Source of the DNA: Cetobacterium sp. NK01
GTDB lineage: Bacteria > Fusobacteriota > Fusobacteriia > Fusobacteriales > Fusobacteriaceae
Direction: 5' to 3'
Assembly: GCF_024506395.1 (NCBI RefSeq)
Contig: NZ_JANIBO010000001.1
Location: forward strand, 1,674,001-1,738,000
DNA: 64,000 nucleotides
The translations under genes and the position numbers were made by a program. The number at the start of each line of letters is the position of its first letter. The first letter of the stretch is position 1. The notes under the pieces were generated by a model. It had not been told where the DNA came from. It saw only the letters and a list, made by a program, of their open reading frames with translations, and searched no databases. Positions 16,861 through 24,404 of this stretch are shown in pieces.

Positions 16861-18034
16861 ATCTTGTAATATTTTGTTCTTTAGCAATTCTTTTAACTTC
16901 TTCAGCAACAACAGTAGCTACTCTTGGATCGAAAGCGTTAGGAATAACATATTCAGGTGTTAGCTCCTCCTCAGGAATTAGTTTAGCAATTCCAACTGCA
17001 GCAGCAATTTTCATCTCTTCAGTTATTTTTTTAGCTTTAGCGTCAAGAGCTCCTCTGAAAATTCCAGGGAAAGCTAGAACATTATTAACTTGATTAGGAT
17101 AATCTGATCTACCAGTACCTACAATTTTTGCACCACCAGCAATAGCATCCTCAGGCATAATTTCAGGATTAGGATTAGCCATTGCAAAAACGATAGCATC
17201 TTTGTTCATAGATTTAACCATTTCAGTAGAAAGAATGTTAGCAGCAGAAACGCCTATAAATACGTCTCTATCTAAAACAGCTTCCTTAAGCCCACCTTTT
17301 ATATTATCTGGATTTGTAATATCAGCAATCTCTGATTTTAGGAAATTATAATTAGATTTATCGTCTTTATTAATAATACCATCAATATCGTTTACAACAA
17401 TATCTTTAGCTCCCATTTTAATAAGAAGTTTAATGATTGAACTTCCAGCAGCACCAGCTCCACTAACAACAAATTTAGCAGTTTCAAAAGATTTGTTAAC
17501 TAACTTAAATGAATTTATAAGAGCAGCAACAACAACTATAGCTGTTCCATGCTGATCGTCATGAAAAACAGGGATGTTAAGTTCATTTTTTAATCTTGTT
17601 TCAATTTCTACGCATCTAGGTGCAGAAATATCTTCTAGATTTATTCCACCAAAACCAGGAGCTATTAATTTAACAGCTTTTATAATCTCCTCAGTATCCT
17701 GTGTATCTAAACATATTGGGAATGCATCAACATCTGCAAATTGCTTGAAAAGAATTGCTTTTCCTTCCATAACTGGTAGTGCAGCCTCAGGTCCGATATT
17801 TCCTAGACCTAATACAGCAGACCCATCAGTTACAACAGCAACCATATTCCCTTTTGATGTGTATTTATAAACATTTTCTACATCATCTTTTATAGCTAAA
17901 CAAGGAGCAGCAACTCCTGGAGAGTAAGCAAGACTTAATTCCTCTTTGTTTGTAACAGCAACTTTTGACACAACTTCAATTTTACCTGAATGAGTCTCAT
18001 GCAATTCTAAAGATTTTTCAAAAACTGTAGACAT
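16859..18034 (-). CDS. Malic enzyme (oxaloacetate-decarboxylating malate dehydrogenase)
   Basis: Converts malate and NAD(P)+ to pyruvate and CO2, or the reverse. 391 residues, the short bacterial form without the phosphotransacetylase tail of MaeB. Seen are YSPGVAAPC, the metal/substrate segment VFHDDQHGTA, the nucleotide loop VVSGAGAAGSS, and VVNDIDGII with an acidic residue at the end of the second strand, which favours NAD. It is the last gene of a fumA-fumB-malic enzyme operon 29 bases behind the beta subunit, linking fumarate to pyruvate. Confidence 0.93.
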   Translation of the reverse strand: MSTVFEKSLELHETHSGKIEVVSKVAVTNKEELSLAYSPGVAAPCLAIKDDVENVYKYTSKGNMVAVVTDGSAVLGLGNIGPEAALPVMEGKAILFKQFADVDAFPICLDTQDTEEIIKAVKLIAPGFGGINLEDISAPRCVEIETRLKNELNIPVFHDDQHGTAIVVVAALINSFKLVNKSFETAKFVVSGAGAAGSSIIKLLIKMGAKDIVVNDIDGIINKDDKSNYNFLKSEIADITNPDNIKGGLKEAVLDRDVFIGVSAANILSTEMVKSMNKDAIVFAMANPNPEIMPEDAIAGGAKIVGTGRSDYPNQVNNVLAFPGIFRGALDAKAKKITEEMKIAAAVGIAKLIPEEELTPEYVIPNAFDPRVATVVAEEVKRIAKEQNITR

Positions 18035-18063
18035 AATATATTACCCCTTTAATTAAATTTATT

Positions 18064-18606
18064 TTATTTAGAGCTATTTCTAGCTATTTCATATAAATCA
18101 TTTCCTTCACAATCGTTGATAACGATAGCTGGAAAATCAACAACTTCAAGTTTTCTAATTGCTTCAGCTCCTAAATCTTCATAAGCAATAATCTCACTAC
18201 TTTTAACAGATTTAGCTATTAAAGCTGCAGCACCACCAACAGCAGCAAAATAAACAGCTCCATTTTTAACAATAGAGTCTTTAACTTTTTGATCTCTAGC
18301 TCCTTTACCAATCATTCCTTTTAAACCTTGATCTAAAATAGCAGGAGAATAAGAATCCATTCTATAACTAGTAGTAGGTCCACAGCTTCCTATAGGTTGA
18401 CCTGGTTTAGCAGGAGTAGGACCAGCATAATAAATAATTTGTCCTTTTACATCAAAAGGTAACTCTTTACCCTCTTCTAGAAGTTTAACTAATCTAGCAT
18501 GAGCAGCATCTCTAGCAGTATAAATTATACCAGTTATAGAAACAGCATCTCCAGATTTTAATTTTTTTATATCTTCATCTCTTAATGGAGTAGTTAATTT
18601 AATCAT
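18064..18606 (-). CDS. Class I fumarate hydratase, beta subunit
   Basis: The 180-residue C-terminal half of the oxygen-sensitive [4Fe-4S] fumarase, split from the alpha subunit. It contains the KSGDAVSITGIIYTARDAAH start, YYAGPTPAKPGQPIGSCGPT and the swivelling-domain end VVDFPAIVINDCEGND. It overlaps the alpha subunit by four bases (ATGA type), so the two are made together. Two-subunit tartrate dehydratase is the close alternative; the neighbouring malic enzyme favours fumarase. Confidence 0.9.
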   Translation of the reverse strand: MIKLTTPLRDEDIKKLKSGDAVSITGIIYTARDAAHARLVKLLEEGKELPFDVKGQIIYYAGPTPAKPGQPIGSCGPTTSYRMDSYSPAILDQGLKGMIGKGARDQKVKDSIVKNGAVYFAAVGGAAALIAKSVKSSEIIAYEDLGAEAIRKLEVVDFPAIVINDCEGNDLYEIARNSSK

Positions 18607-19445
18607 AATGTTACCTCCTTATGTCTAGCAGCATGGCAATTTAAGTTAACAGCAACTGGTAAAGATGCAAAGTGACAAGCTTGAGTTTCAACCTTAACAG
18701 CAAGTGCAGTAGTTTTTCCACCAAGACCTTGAGGTCCAACATTAGTATTATTAATTAAATCTAAAAGTTCAGCTTCTAGAGCTGCAGCAATAGGATCAGG
18801 ATTAATATCTTCAATCTCTCTTAAAAGAGCTTCTTTTGCTAGTTCGGCACATCTTTCGAAGTTACCTCCAATACCAACTCCAACGACAATAGGAGGACAA
18901 GGATTTCCACCAGCATTTTTTATACTATCAACTACAAATTGTTTAACTCCTTCGACTCCATCTGCAGGTTTAAACATTTTTAAAGTACTCATATTTTCAG
19001 AACCGCCACCCTTAGGAGCAACAATAATTTTTACTTTATCTGATCCAGGAACAAGTTTTGTATGAATAACAGCAGGCGTGTTGTCTTGAGTATTAACTCT
19101 ATCAAGTGGATGTCTAATAACTGATTTTCTTAGGTATCCATCTTTATATCCTTTTGCCACTCCAGCATTAATAGCTGCATAAATATCCCCGTTAATTTTA
19201 ACTTCAGTTCCAATTTCTAAGAAAACAACAACAAGACCTGTATCTTGGCACATAGGAACATTATCTTTAGCAGCAATCTCATCGTTTTCAATGATTTGTC
19301 CTAAAATAACTTTCCCCAATTCGCTAGTTTCTGTCTTTTGGCATTCTTTAATTTTGTTTAAAACATCGCTACCGATAAAGTAGTTAGCTTCAATACAAAG
19401 TCTAGCCACTTCGTTAGTAACTAAATTTAAATCTAGTACTTTCAT
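18603..19445 (-). CDS. Class I fumarate hydratase, alpha subunit
   Basis: The 280-residue Fe-S subunit that interconverts fumarate and malate. The cluster cysteines appear in PMCQDTGLV, GGNPCPPIVVG and VNLNCHAARH, as in split class I fumarases. A strong TAAGGAGG site precedes ATG 19445. First gene of the operon with the beta subunit and malic enzyme, so the cell can run malate to fumarate toward succinate or feed malate to pyruvate. Confidence 0.9.
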   Translation of the reverse strand: MKVLDLNLVTNEVARLCIEANYFIGSDVLNKIKECQKTETSELGKVILGQIIENDEIAAKDNVPMCQDTGLVVVFLEIGTEVKINGDIYAAINAGVAKGYKDGYLRKSVIRHPLDRVNTQDNTPAVIHTKLVPGSDKVKIIVAPKGGGSENMSTLKMFKPADGVEGVKQFVVDSIKNAGGNPCPPIVVGVGIGGNFERCAELAKEALLREIEDINPDPIAAALEAELLDLINNTNVGPQGLGGKTTALAVKVETQACHFASLPVAVNLNCHAARHKEVTL

Positions 19446-19485
19446 TTTTTCCTCCTTAAAATTCCGTGTATGCTTTTTTATTAAT

Positions 19486-19531
19486 AAAGAAAGGCACCAT
19501 CTTTATCTTAATAGCAAAGAGGCACCTTCTT
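19486..19531 (-). terminator. Hairpin after the IIA-Glc gene, partly G-U paired
   Basis: On the minus strand AAGAAGGTGCCTCTTT can fold with AAAGATGGTGCCTTTCTT. The two GGTGCC boxes look like direct repeats but pair through two G-U pairs. The T run after it is weak, so terminator function is tentative. Confidence 0.45.
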
Positions 19532-19537
19532 AAAAAA

Positions 19538-20035
19538 CTACTTTTTGATTTTAACTCTCATTAAAAGGTCTCCTATTTTAACATCGCCAGAAGCAACTAC
19601 TTCAAGTGCTTCAACTTGGTCCATGTTAGCAATAATAACAGGAGTTTTTGTTGATTTAGCATGTTCTTTAATATAAGCTAAATCATATTTAATAAGCTCA
19701 TCTTTAACCTCTACAGTTGATCCAGGTTCAGCGATTCTAGTGAATCCTTCTCCATTTAATTTTACTGTGTCAATTCCAAAGTGAACAATTAACTCAAGTC
19801 CGTTAGAAACTTCAAAACTAACAGCGTGGTTAGTAGCGAAAATATCAATTTCCCCAGCAACAGGCGAACAGATTGCACCTTCAGCAGGGTCAATTCCACA
19901 CCCGTCTCCAATCATTTTTTGAGAAAAAGCGTCATCAGGTATTTCGCTTAAAGGAATAACTCTTCCGTTTAATGGTGAATAGATATTAAACCATTCATCC
20001 TCTTTTTTCTTTTTAAAGAAATCAAATAATCCCAT
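19538..20035 (-). CDS. crr: PTS glucose-type IIA protein (EIIA-Glc like), stand-alone
   Basis: A 165-residue cytoplasmic phosphocarrier. The phosphorylated histidine is in LIVHFGIDTVKL, and the fold marks IYSPLNGRVIPLSEIPD and SPVAGEIDIFATNHA are clear. It accepts phosphate from HPr and passes it to one or more EIIBC permeases; in enterobacteria it also regulates carbon use. No EIIBC, HPr or EI gene is nearby. The start is ATG 20035 with AAAGGAGA seven bases upstream; the longer TTG frame from 20053 would contain that site and is rejected. Confidence 0.92.
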   Translation of the reverse strand: MGLFDFFKKKKEDEWFNIYSPLNGRVIPLSEIPDDAFSQKMIGDGCGIDPAEGAICSPVAGEIDIFATNHAVSFEVSNGLELIVHFGIDTVKLNGEGFTRIAEPGSTVEVKDELIKYDLAYIKEHAKSTKTPVIIANMDQVEALEVVASGDVKIGDLLMRVKIKK

Positions 20036-20183
20036 AGTTAAATCTCCTTTCAAGTTAAATGCGAAATATATGTAATATTATTTCACATTTAGTTCATTAA
20101 ATCAATAATATTTTTAAAAAAAAGCATACAAAGAATAAAAGAAAAATTCATGTACTATAAATAAATTATATCATAAAAATTAA

Positions 20184-21206
20184 TTAATTTCCTAGTAATT
20201 CTTTTATTTTTTTAATAAAATTATCAACATCCTCTTTTGTACTATCGAAGGAAGTTACAAGTCTTACCTCGCTAATATTTTCATTCCAAATGTAAAAATG
20301 AAAATATTCTTGAAGTTTAGGGATAATGGCAGGTGGTAAAATAGCAAAGACAGCATTAGCTAAAACTTCCTTTGTAACGACAATATTAATTTTTTCGAGC
20401 TCTATTTTTAAATACTGAGCAATATCATTAGCATTTTTAGCACATTCAAACCAGATGTTTTCTTTGATGTAAGGAATAAATTGAGCTGACATAAATCTCA
20501 TTTTAGAATATAGTTGAAGATTTTGTTTTCGAATCCAAGAAAAGTCTTTAGCAAGATCTTTATTGAAAAATATTAGAGCTTCTCCAAACATTAATCCATT
20601 TTTAGTTCCACCAAAAGATAAAACATCAACTCCTAAATCACCAGTCATTTCTTTAAAAGAGCAACCTAAAGCAACAGCGGCATTAGATATTCGAGCTCCA
20701 TCCATATGAAGTAACATATCGTTTTCTTTAGCAAATTCTGAAATAGCTTTTATTTCATCTAATGTATAAACAGTTCCGTATTCCGTAGTCTGACTGATAG
20801 ATATAATATCTGCTTTAGGTTTATGAAAATTATTTTTGAAAGTTAGCCACTTTTTAGAGAGATCTAAATCAAGTTTTCCATTTGTACTAGGAACTGTTAA
20901 AAGTTGCATTCCAGTTATCTTAGAGGGGGCTCCAGTTTCGTCTTGAACTATATGAGCACTTTCAGGAGAAATAACAGCAGAAGCACGTTTTTTCATTCCT
21001 TCTAAAGATAGAACATTAGCACCAGTACCATTAAAAACAAAAAATACTTCAACATCTCCAAAAATTTCTTTTAAGCAATTTATTGCTTCTTCAGTAGTTT
21101 CATCAGCTCCATAAGCAGCTACGTGACCACTATTAACTTCTATAATTTTTTCTAAAATTTTGTGATGAACTCCACTGTAATTATCACTAGCAAAAGATTT
21201 TTTCAT
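20184..21206 (-). CDS. ltaE: Low-specificity L-threonine aldolase
   Basis: A 340-residue fold-type I PLP enzyme cleaving threonine or allo-threonine to glycine and acetaldehyde. It has SDNYSGVHHKILEKI at the N-terminus, HMDGARISNAA, and the PLP lysine in SFGGTKNGLMFGEA. The sequence GHVAAYGADETTEEA near residue 30 is typical of the family. It could support amino-acid fermentation or glycine supply. It stands alone on the minus strand, divergent from the riboswitch-controlled permease. Confidence 0.92.
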   Translation of the reverse strand: MKKSFASDNYSGVHHKILEKIIEVNSGHVAAYGADETTEEAINCLKEIFGDVEVFFVFNGTGANVLSLEGMKKRASAVISPESAHIVQDETGAPSKITGMQLLTVPSTNGKLDLDLSKKWLTFKNNFHKPKADIISISQTTEYGTVYTLDEIKAISEFAKENDMLLHMDGARISNAAVALGCSFKEMTGDLGVDVLSFGGTKNGLMFGEALIFFNKDLAKDFSWIRKQNLQLYSKMRFMSAQFIPYIKENIWFECAKNANDIAQYLKIELEKINIVVTKEVLANAVFAILPPAIIPKLQEYFHFYIWNENISEVRLVTSFDSTKEDVDNFIKKIKELLGN

Positions 21207-21282
21207 AAATAATATAACCTCCCAAAAAATATTTTAGTACATTATAGTTTTTTTCTTGATAAAAAGCAAAAATAAATAATGC

Positions 21283-21311
21283 TTGACAAAATTGGAATAA
21301 ATCCTTAATAT
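21283..21311 (+). promoter_or_regulatory. Promoter of the riboswitch-permease transcript
   Basis: Consensus TTGACA (21283-21288), a 17-base spacer and TAATAT (21306-21311). Transcription would start about 15-20 bases before the aptamer. Confidence 0.7.
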
Positions 21312-21332
21312 TTAGATAAAGATATATTTCAC

Positions 21333-21456
21333 TTGAACCATATATACTCCGAATACGGCGGAGAGTTTCTACGAGCTACCTTAAATAGCTTTCTATGGGT
21401 CATAACTTAAGATTGTTATTAAGTTTTTTGACCTGTTTTTTGCAGGTCTTTTTTTA
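21333..21456 (+). promoter_or_regulatory. Guanine-class purine riboswitch with intrinsic terminator
   Basis: The aptamer (21333-21404) has P1 arms TGAACCA and TGGGTCA, P2 CTCCG/CGGAG, junction AGTTTCTAC, P3 GAGCT/AGCTT and the junction CTATGGG. The nucleotide corresponding to position 74 is C, as in guanine/hypoxanthine switches (adenine switches have U). The 3' arm of P1 can instead pair onward as an antiterminator (GGTCA and ACTTAA with TTAAGT and TGACC, ending at 21433). That would hold the left arm of the terminator GACCTG (21430-21435)/CAGGTC (21443-21448) plus T run. Ligand therefore turns the permease off. One A-G mismatch sits in P1. Confidence 0.93.
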
Positions 21457-21503
21457 TTTTAATTGTTAATTATTAAATATTAAAATATATTCAGGAGGAA
21501 AAC

Positions 21504-22790
21504 ATGGAAAAATTGTTTCAATTAAAGGAACATGGCACAACAGTGAAGCAGGAGATAATAGCGGGGATTACAACATTCTTAACAATGGCGTACATAATCT
21601 TTGTAAATCCTTCTATTTTATCAATGACTGGGATGGATAAGGGTGCTCTAATAACGGTAACATGTTTAGCATCAGCAATAGGAACAGCAATTACAGCATT
21701 TTGGGTAAACGCACCACTAGCAATGGCTCCAGGAATGGGATTAAACGCATTTTTTACATTTACATTAGTTTTAGGTAATGGAGCAACTTGGGAGCAAGCT
21801 TTAGGAGTAGTTTTCATATCAGGAATAATATTTTTAGCACTGACTTTTTCAGGACTAAGAGAAAAAATAATAGATGCTATTCCAGCAGAAATAAGATTAG
21901 CAGTGGGAGCAGGAATAGGATTATTTATAGCTTTTATAGGAATGCAAGGAATGGGGCTGATTGTAAGTAATCCAGCCACTGTTGTAGCTTTAGGAAAATT
22001 TAATTTAAACGTTGTTTTAGGGTTAGTTGGATTTGCAATTATGGGATTCTTAGAGATGAGAAAAGTAAAAGGTGGAATTCTAATAGGGATAGTAGTAACT
22101 ACAATTTTAGGAGTAATATTTGGAGCAGTTCAATTACCATCACAGTTGATATCAATGCCTCCAAGTCCAGCTCCAATAGCATTAAAACTAGATATACTTG
22201 GAGCAATTAAACCAATATTTTTAGGTTCAATTTTTTCTTTCATGTTTGTTGATTTGTTTGACTCTTTAGGAACAATAATGGCTTGTGCTCATGAAGCAGA
22301 GATGATAGATGAAAAAGGAAAAATAAAAAATGTTAGTAAGATTTTAGAAGCAGATGCAATAGCGACAGTAATAGGTTCACTTTTAGGAACATCAACAACA
22401 ACAACTTTTGTTGAGTCAGCTTCTGGAATAGCAGTTGGAGGAAGAACAGGATTAACAGCTTTAACAACAGCAGCATTATTTGCAATTTCATTGTTCTTTT
22501 CACCATTAATAGGAATTGTACCTGCTTTCGCAACAGCTCCAGCTCTTATATTAGTAGGAGTTTATATGTTTAAAAACTTGTTAGATATAGATTTTCATAA
22601 TATAGAAGTTGCGATACCGTGTTTTTTAATTATAATTTTAATGCCACTAACTTATAGTATATCTATAGGAATAGCTTTTGGATTTATATCATATATATTA
22701 GTATGTTTATTCAATGGAAAATTATCTCATGTAAAACCTATAATGTGGGCAATAGGATTTTTCTCAGTAGTAGAATTGATGTTTAAGTAA
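21504..22790 (+). CDS. Guanine/hypoxanthine permease, AzgA/PbuG type
   Basis: A 428-residue NCS2-like purine:proton symporter of the AzgA subfamily with about 12-14 membrane helices. It shows ITTFLTMAYIIFVNPSIL at the N-terminus, APLAMAPGMGLNAFFTF, the substrate-site helix FMFVDLFDSLGT and GTSTTTTFVESASG. The guanine-class riboswitch directly upstream, with no other gene between, supports guanine/hypoxanthine as substrate. Ribosome site TCAGGAGG. It ends in a shared palindromic terminator. Confidence 0.93.
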   Translation: MEKLFQLKEHGTTVKQEIIAGITTFLTMAYIIFVNPSILSMTGMDKGALITVTCLASAIGTAITAFWVNAPLAMAPGMGLNAFFTFTLVLGNGATWEQALGVVFISGIIFLALTFSGLREKIIDAIPAEIRLAVGAGIGLFIAFIGMQGMGLIVSNPATVVALGKFNLNVVLGLVGFAIMGFLEMRKVKGGILIGIVVTTILGVIFGAVQLPSQLISMPPSPAPIALKLDILGAIKPIFLGSIFSFMFVDLFDSLGTIMACAHEAEMIDEKGKIKNVSKILEADAIATVIGSLLGTSTTTTFVESASGIAVGGRTGLTALTTAALFAISLFFSPLIGIVPAFATAPALILVGVYMFKNLLDIDFHNIEVAIPCFLIIILMPLTYSISIGIAFGFISYILVCLFNGKLSHVKPIMWAIGFFSVVELMFK

Positions 22791-22795
22791 TAAAG

Positions 22796-22832
22796 AAAGG
22801 ATGTATCTCTAGAGATACATCCTTTTTTTATT
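22796..22832. terminator. Bidirectional terminator, 30-base perfect palindrome
   Basis: AAAGGATGTATCTCT (22796-22810) is followed at once by its reverse complement (22811-22825) and a T run. It serves the purine permease on the plus strand and brnQ on the minus strand. Confidence 0.88.
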
Positions 22833-22842
22833 TTATAGAAAA

Positions 22843-24102
22843 TTAAGCATTCTTTTTTATAGAAAATTTTTCTTTCTTAAAAAATAAAGTAATAACAAAA
22901 GTTATTAAAGCAGGTACAATCCAAGGGAAACCAGATTCAGCTAAAGGAATAAAACTTAAATTTATCTTCAAAGTTTCAGCAATACTTATAATTAAAGTTA
23001 TTGAAACAACGGCTTTAAACGTAAAATGATTTTTAATTCCAAGTATATTTAGTAAGATTAAAACAATTGTAACAGGATAAAGTATTACTAAAACTGGAAC
23101 AGATAAACTTATAATATAATCTAATCCTGCAACGGAAAGAATTGTAGAAAAAATACAGATACCTAAAGCTATTTTTTTATAAGAAATTTTTGTTAGTTTT
23201 GAAAACCATTCACTAGCAAGAGCAACTAATCCAACAGAAGTTGTTAAACAAGCAGCAGCAACACAGATTCCAAAAGCAACTTTACCAACATTTCCTAAAG
23301 TCATTTGAGCTAGAGTTAAAGTGGTTTGAGCAGTTGTAAGACCCTTTATACTACTAATTTGCGCTCCTAAATATATTAAGCTAAGATAAATAAATCCAAG
23401 ACCAATAGCAGCTATAAAACCGGCATTACTTAGGAAAGATTTTTGTTCATTTGTATCAGTTACACCTTTTCCTTCAAGTCCTCTGATAATAATAACTCCA
23501 AATAAAACAGAAGCTAAAGCATCCATTGTTTGATATCCACTAACAAATCCATATGAAAAGGGATTACCTTTTACAATAGAATCAACAGGAGTTCCTAAAT
23601 CACTAGTTATTCCTAAAATAGTTATTAAAGAAAGTATAAGAAGAATAATTGGTGTTAAGAATTTTCCTAAAATATCAGTTATACTAGATTCATTTAAAAC
23701 TAAAAACAAAGTTATTCCAAAGAAAACAACAGATGTTATTATAGCAAGAGTCGTTGGATCAAAATTGGGGAATAAAGGTAAAACTCCCATTTCAAAAGTA
23801 GTTGACCCTGTTCTTGGAATAGCAAATAGTGGACCTATAACCAATATTAATATAGTTGAATAAATAGTATTAAATTTATTTGAAACTTTATTTGCAAACT
23901 CATCTAAGCTCCCAACCTTTGTAAATGCTAATATACCAAGTAAAGGTAATCCAATTCCAGTTAGGAAAAAACCTAGACCAGCTTGAAACCACTCTTTTCC
24001 TACGGCAACTCCAACTGATGGGGGAAATAATAGATTTCCAGCACCAAAAAACATAGAGAATAGAGCGAAACCTAAAATTAAAATTTCTTTCTTTTTGTTC
24101 AT
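22843..24102 (-). CDS. brnQ: Branched-chain amino acid carrier BrnQ, copy 1
   Basis: A 419-residue LIVCS-family sodium/branched-chain amino acid symporter with about 12 membrane helices. The N-terminal FALFSMFFGAGNLLFPP and IPRTGSTTFEMGVLP are family hallmarks. Very similar along its length to the second copy at 26763. The frame extends to a TTG at 24114, but TTGGAGG five bases before ATG 24102 sets the start. It diverges from the alanine symporter across an intergenic region rich in inverted repeats. Confidence 0.93.
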   Translation of the reverse strand: MNKKKEILILGFALFSMFFGAGNLLFPPSVGVAVGKEWFQAGLGFFLTGIGLPLLGILAFTKVGSLDEFANKVSNKFNTIYSTILILVIGPLFAIPRTGSTTFEMGVLPLFPNFDPTTLAIITSVVFFGITLFLVLNESSITDILGKFLTPIILLILSLITILGITSDLGTPVDSIVKGNPFSYGFVSGYQTMDALASVLFGVIIIRGLEGKGVTDTNEQKSFLSNAGFIAAIGLGFIYLSLIYLGAQISSIKGLTTAQTTLTLAQMTLGNVGKVAFGICVAAACLTTSVGLVALASEWFSKLTKISYKKIALGICIFSTILSVAGLDYIISLSVPVLVILYPVTIVLILLNILGIKNHFTFKAVVSITLIISIAETLKINLSFIPLAESGFPWIVPALITFVITLFFKKEKFSIKKNA

Positions 24103-24166
24103 TATAACCTCCAAAATTTTAGTATTATTGTAATAAAAAAATGTGTGTGTTTAAATAATTAGAAAA

Positions 24167-24195
24167 ATTGTATCAAAAAATAGGAAAAAAATCAA
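24167..24195 (-). promoter_or_regulatory. Promoter of brnQ copy 1
   Basis: On the minus strand TTGATT (24195-24190), a 17-base spacer and TACAAT (24172-24167) preceded by TGA, an extended -10. The leader to the start codon is about 60 bases. Confidence 0.6.
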
Positions 24196-24222
24196 GAAAA
24201 AATATTGAAAAAAGAGTATGTT

Positions 24223-24242
24223 TGTACTTAAAAATAAGTACA
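24223..24242. promoter_or_regulatory. Candidate operator, TGTACTTA inverted repeat
   Basis: TGTACTTA (24223-24230), four A, then TAAGTACA (24235-24242): a perfect 8-base dyad about 28 bases upstream of the brnQ -35 box. There is no T run, so it is more like a protein-binding site than a terminator. The nearby WYL-type regulator is a candidate ligand, by proximity only. Confidence 0.45.
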
Positions 24243-24291
24243 CAGAACAAAAAAACTACTTCTAAAATTAGAAAACCCTTTATAAATAAGG

Positions 24292-24303
24292 GGAAAGCTT
24301 TCC
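24292..24303. promoter_or_regulatory. Palindrome GGAAAGCTTTCC
   Basis: A perfect 12-base palindrome about 100 bases before the alanine symporter start, in otherwise A-rich DNA. It could be an operator; there is no independent support. Confidence 0.35.
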
Positions 24304-24404
24304 AAAAATACGAACAAAAAAATAAAAAAATTGTTATCTACTAATCAAAAAAAATAAATGTTAGGATTATGTTAGAAAATAATTAGATTTAAAAGGAGGA
24401 AAAA

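Larger units (their letters stand above)
24103..24404. other. 302-base divergent regulatory region between brnQ copy 1 and the alanine symporter
   Basis: No coding frame is supportable. It holds an extended -10 promoter for brnQ on the minus strand (24167-24195), an 8-base inverted repeat at 24223-24242 and the palindrome GGAAAGCTTTCC at 24292-24303. A CCCTT/AAGGG hairpin lies at about 24276-24292. I do not see a convincing consensus promoter for the alanine symporter, only a possible TTGTTA at 24331. Confidence 0.6.

Noticed and set aside
19486-19531. Direct repeat GGTGCC pair as an operator or mobile-element footprint
   Set aside because: The two copies fit better as arms of one G-U containing hairpin behind the IIA-Glc gene.
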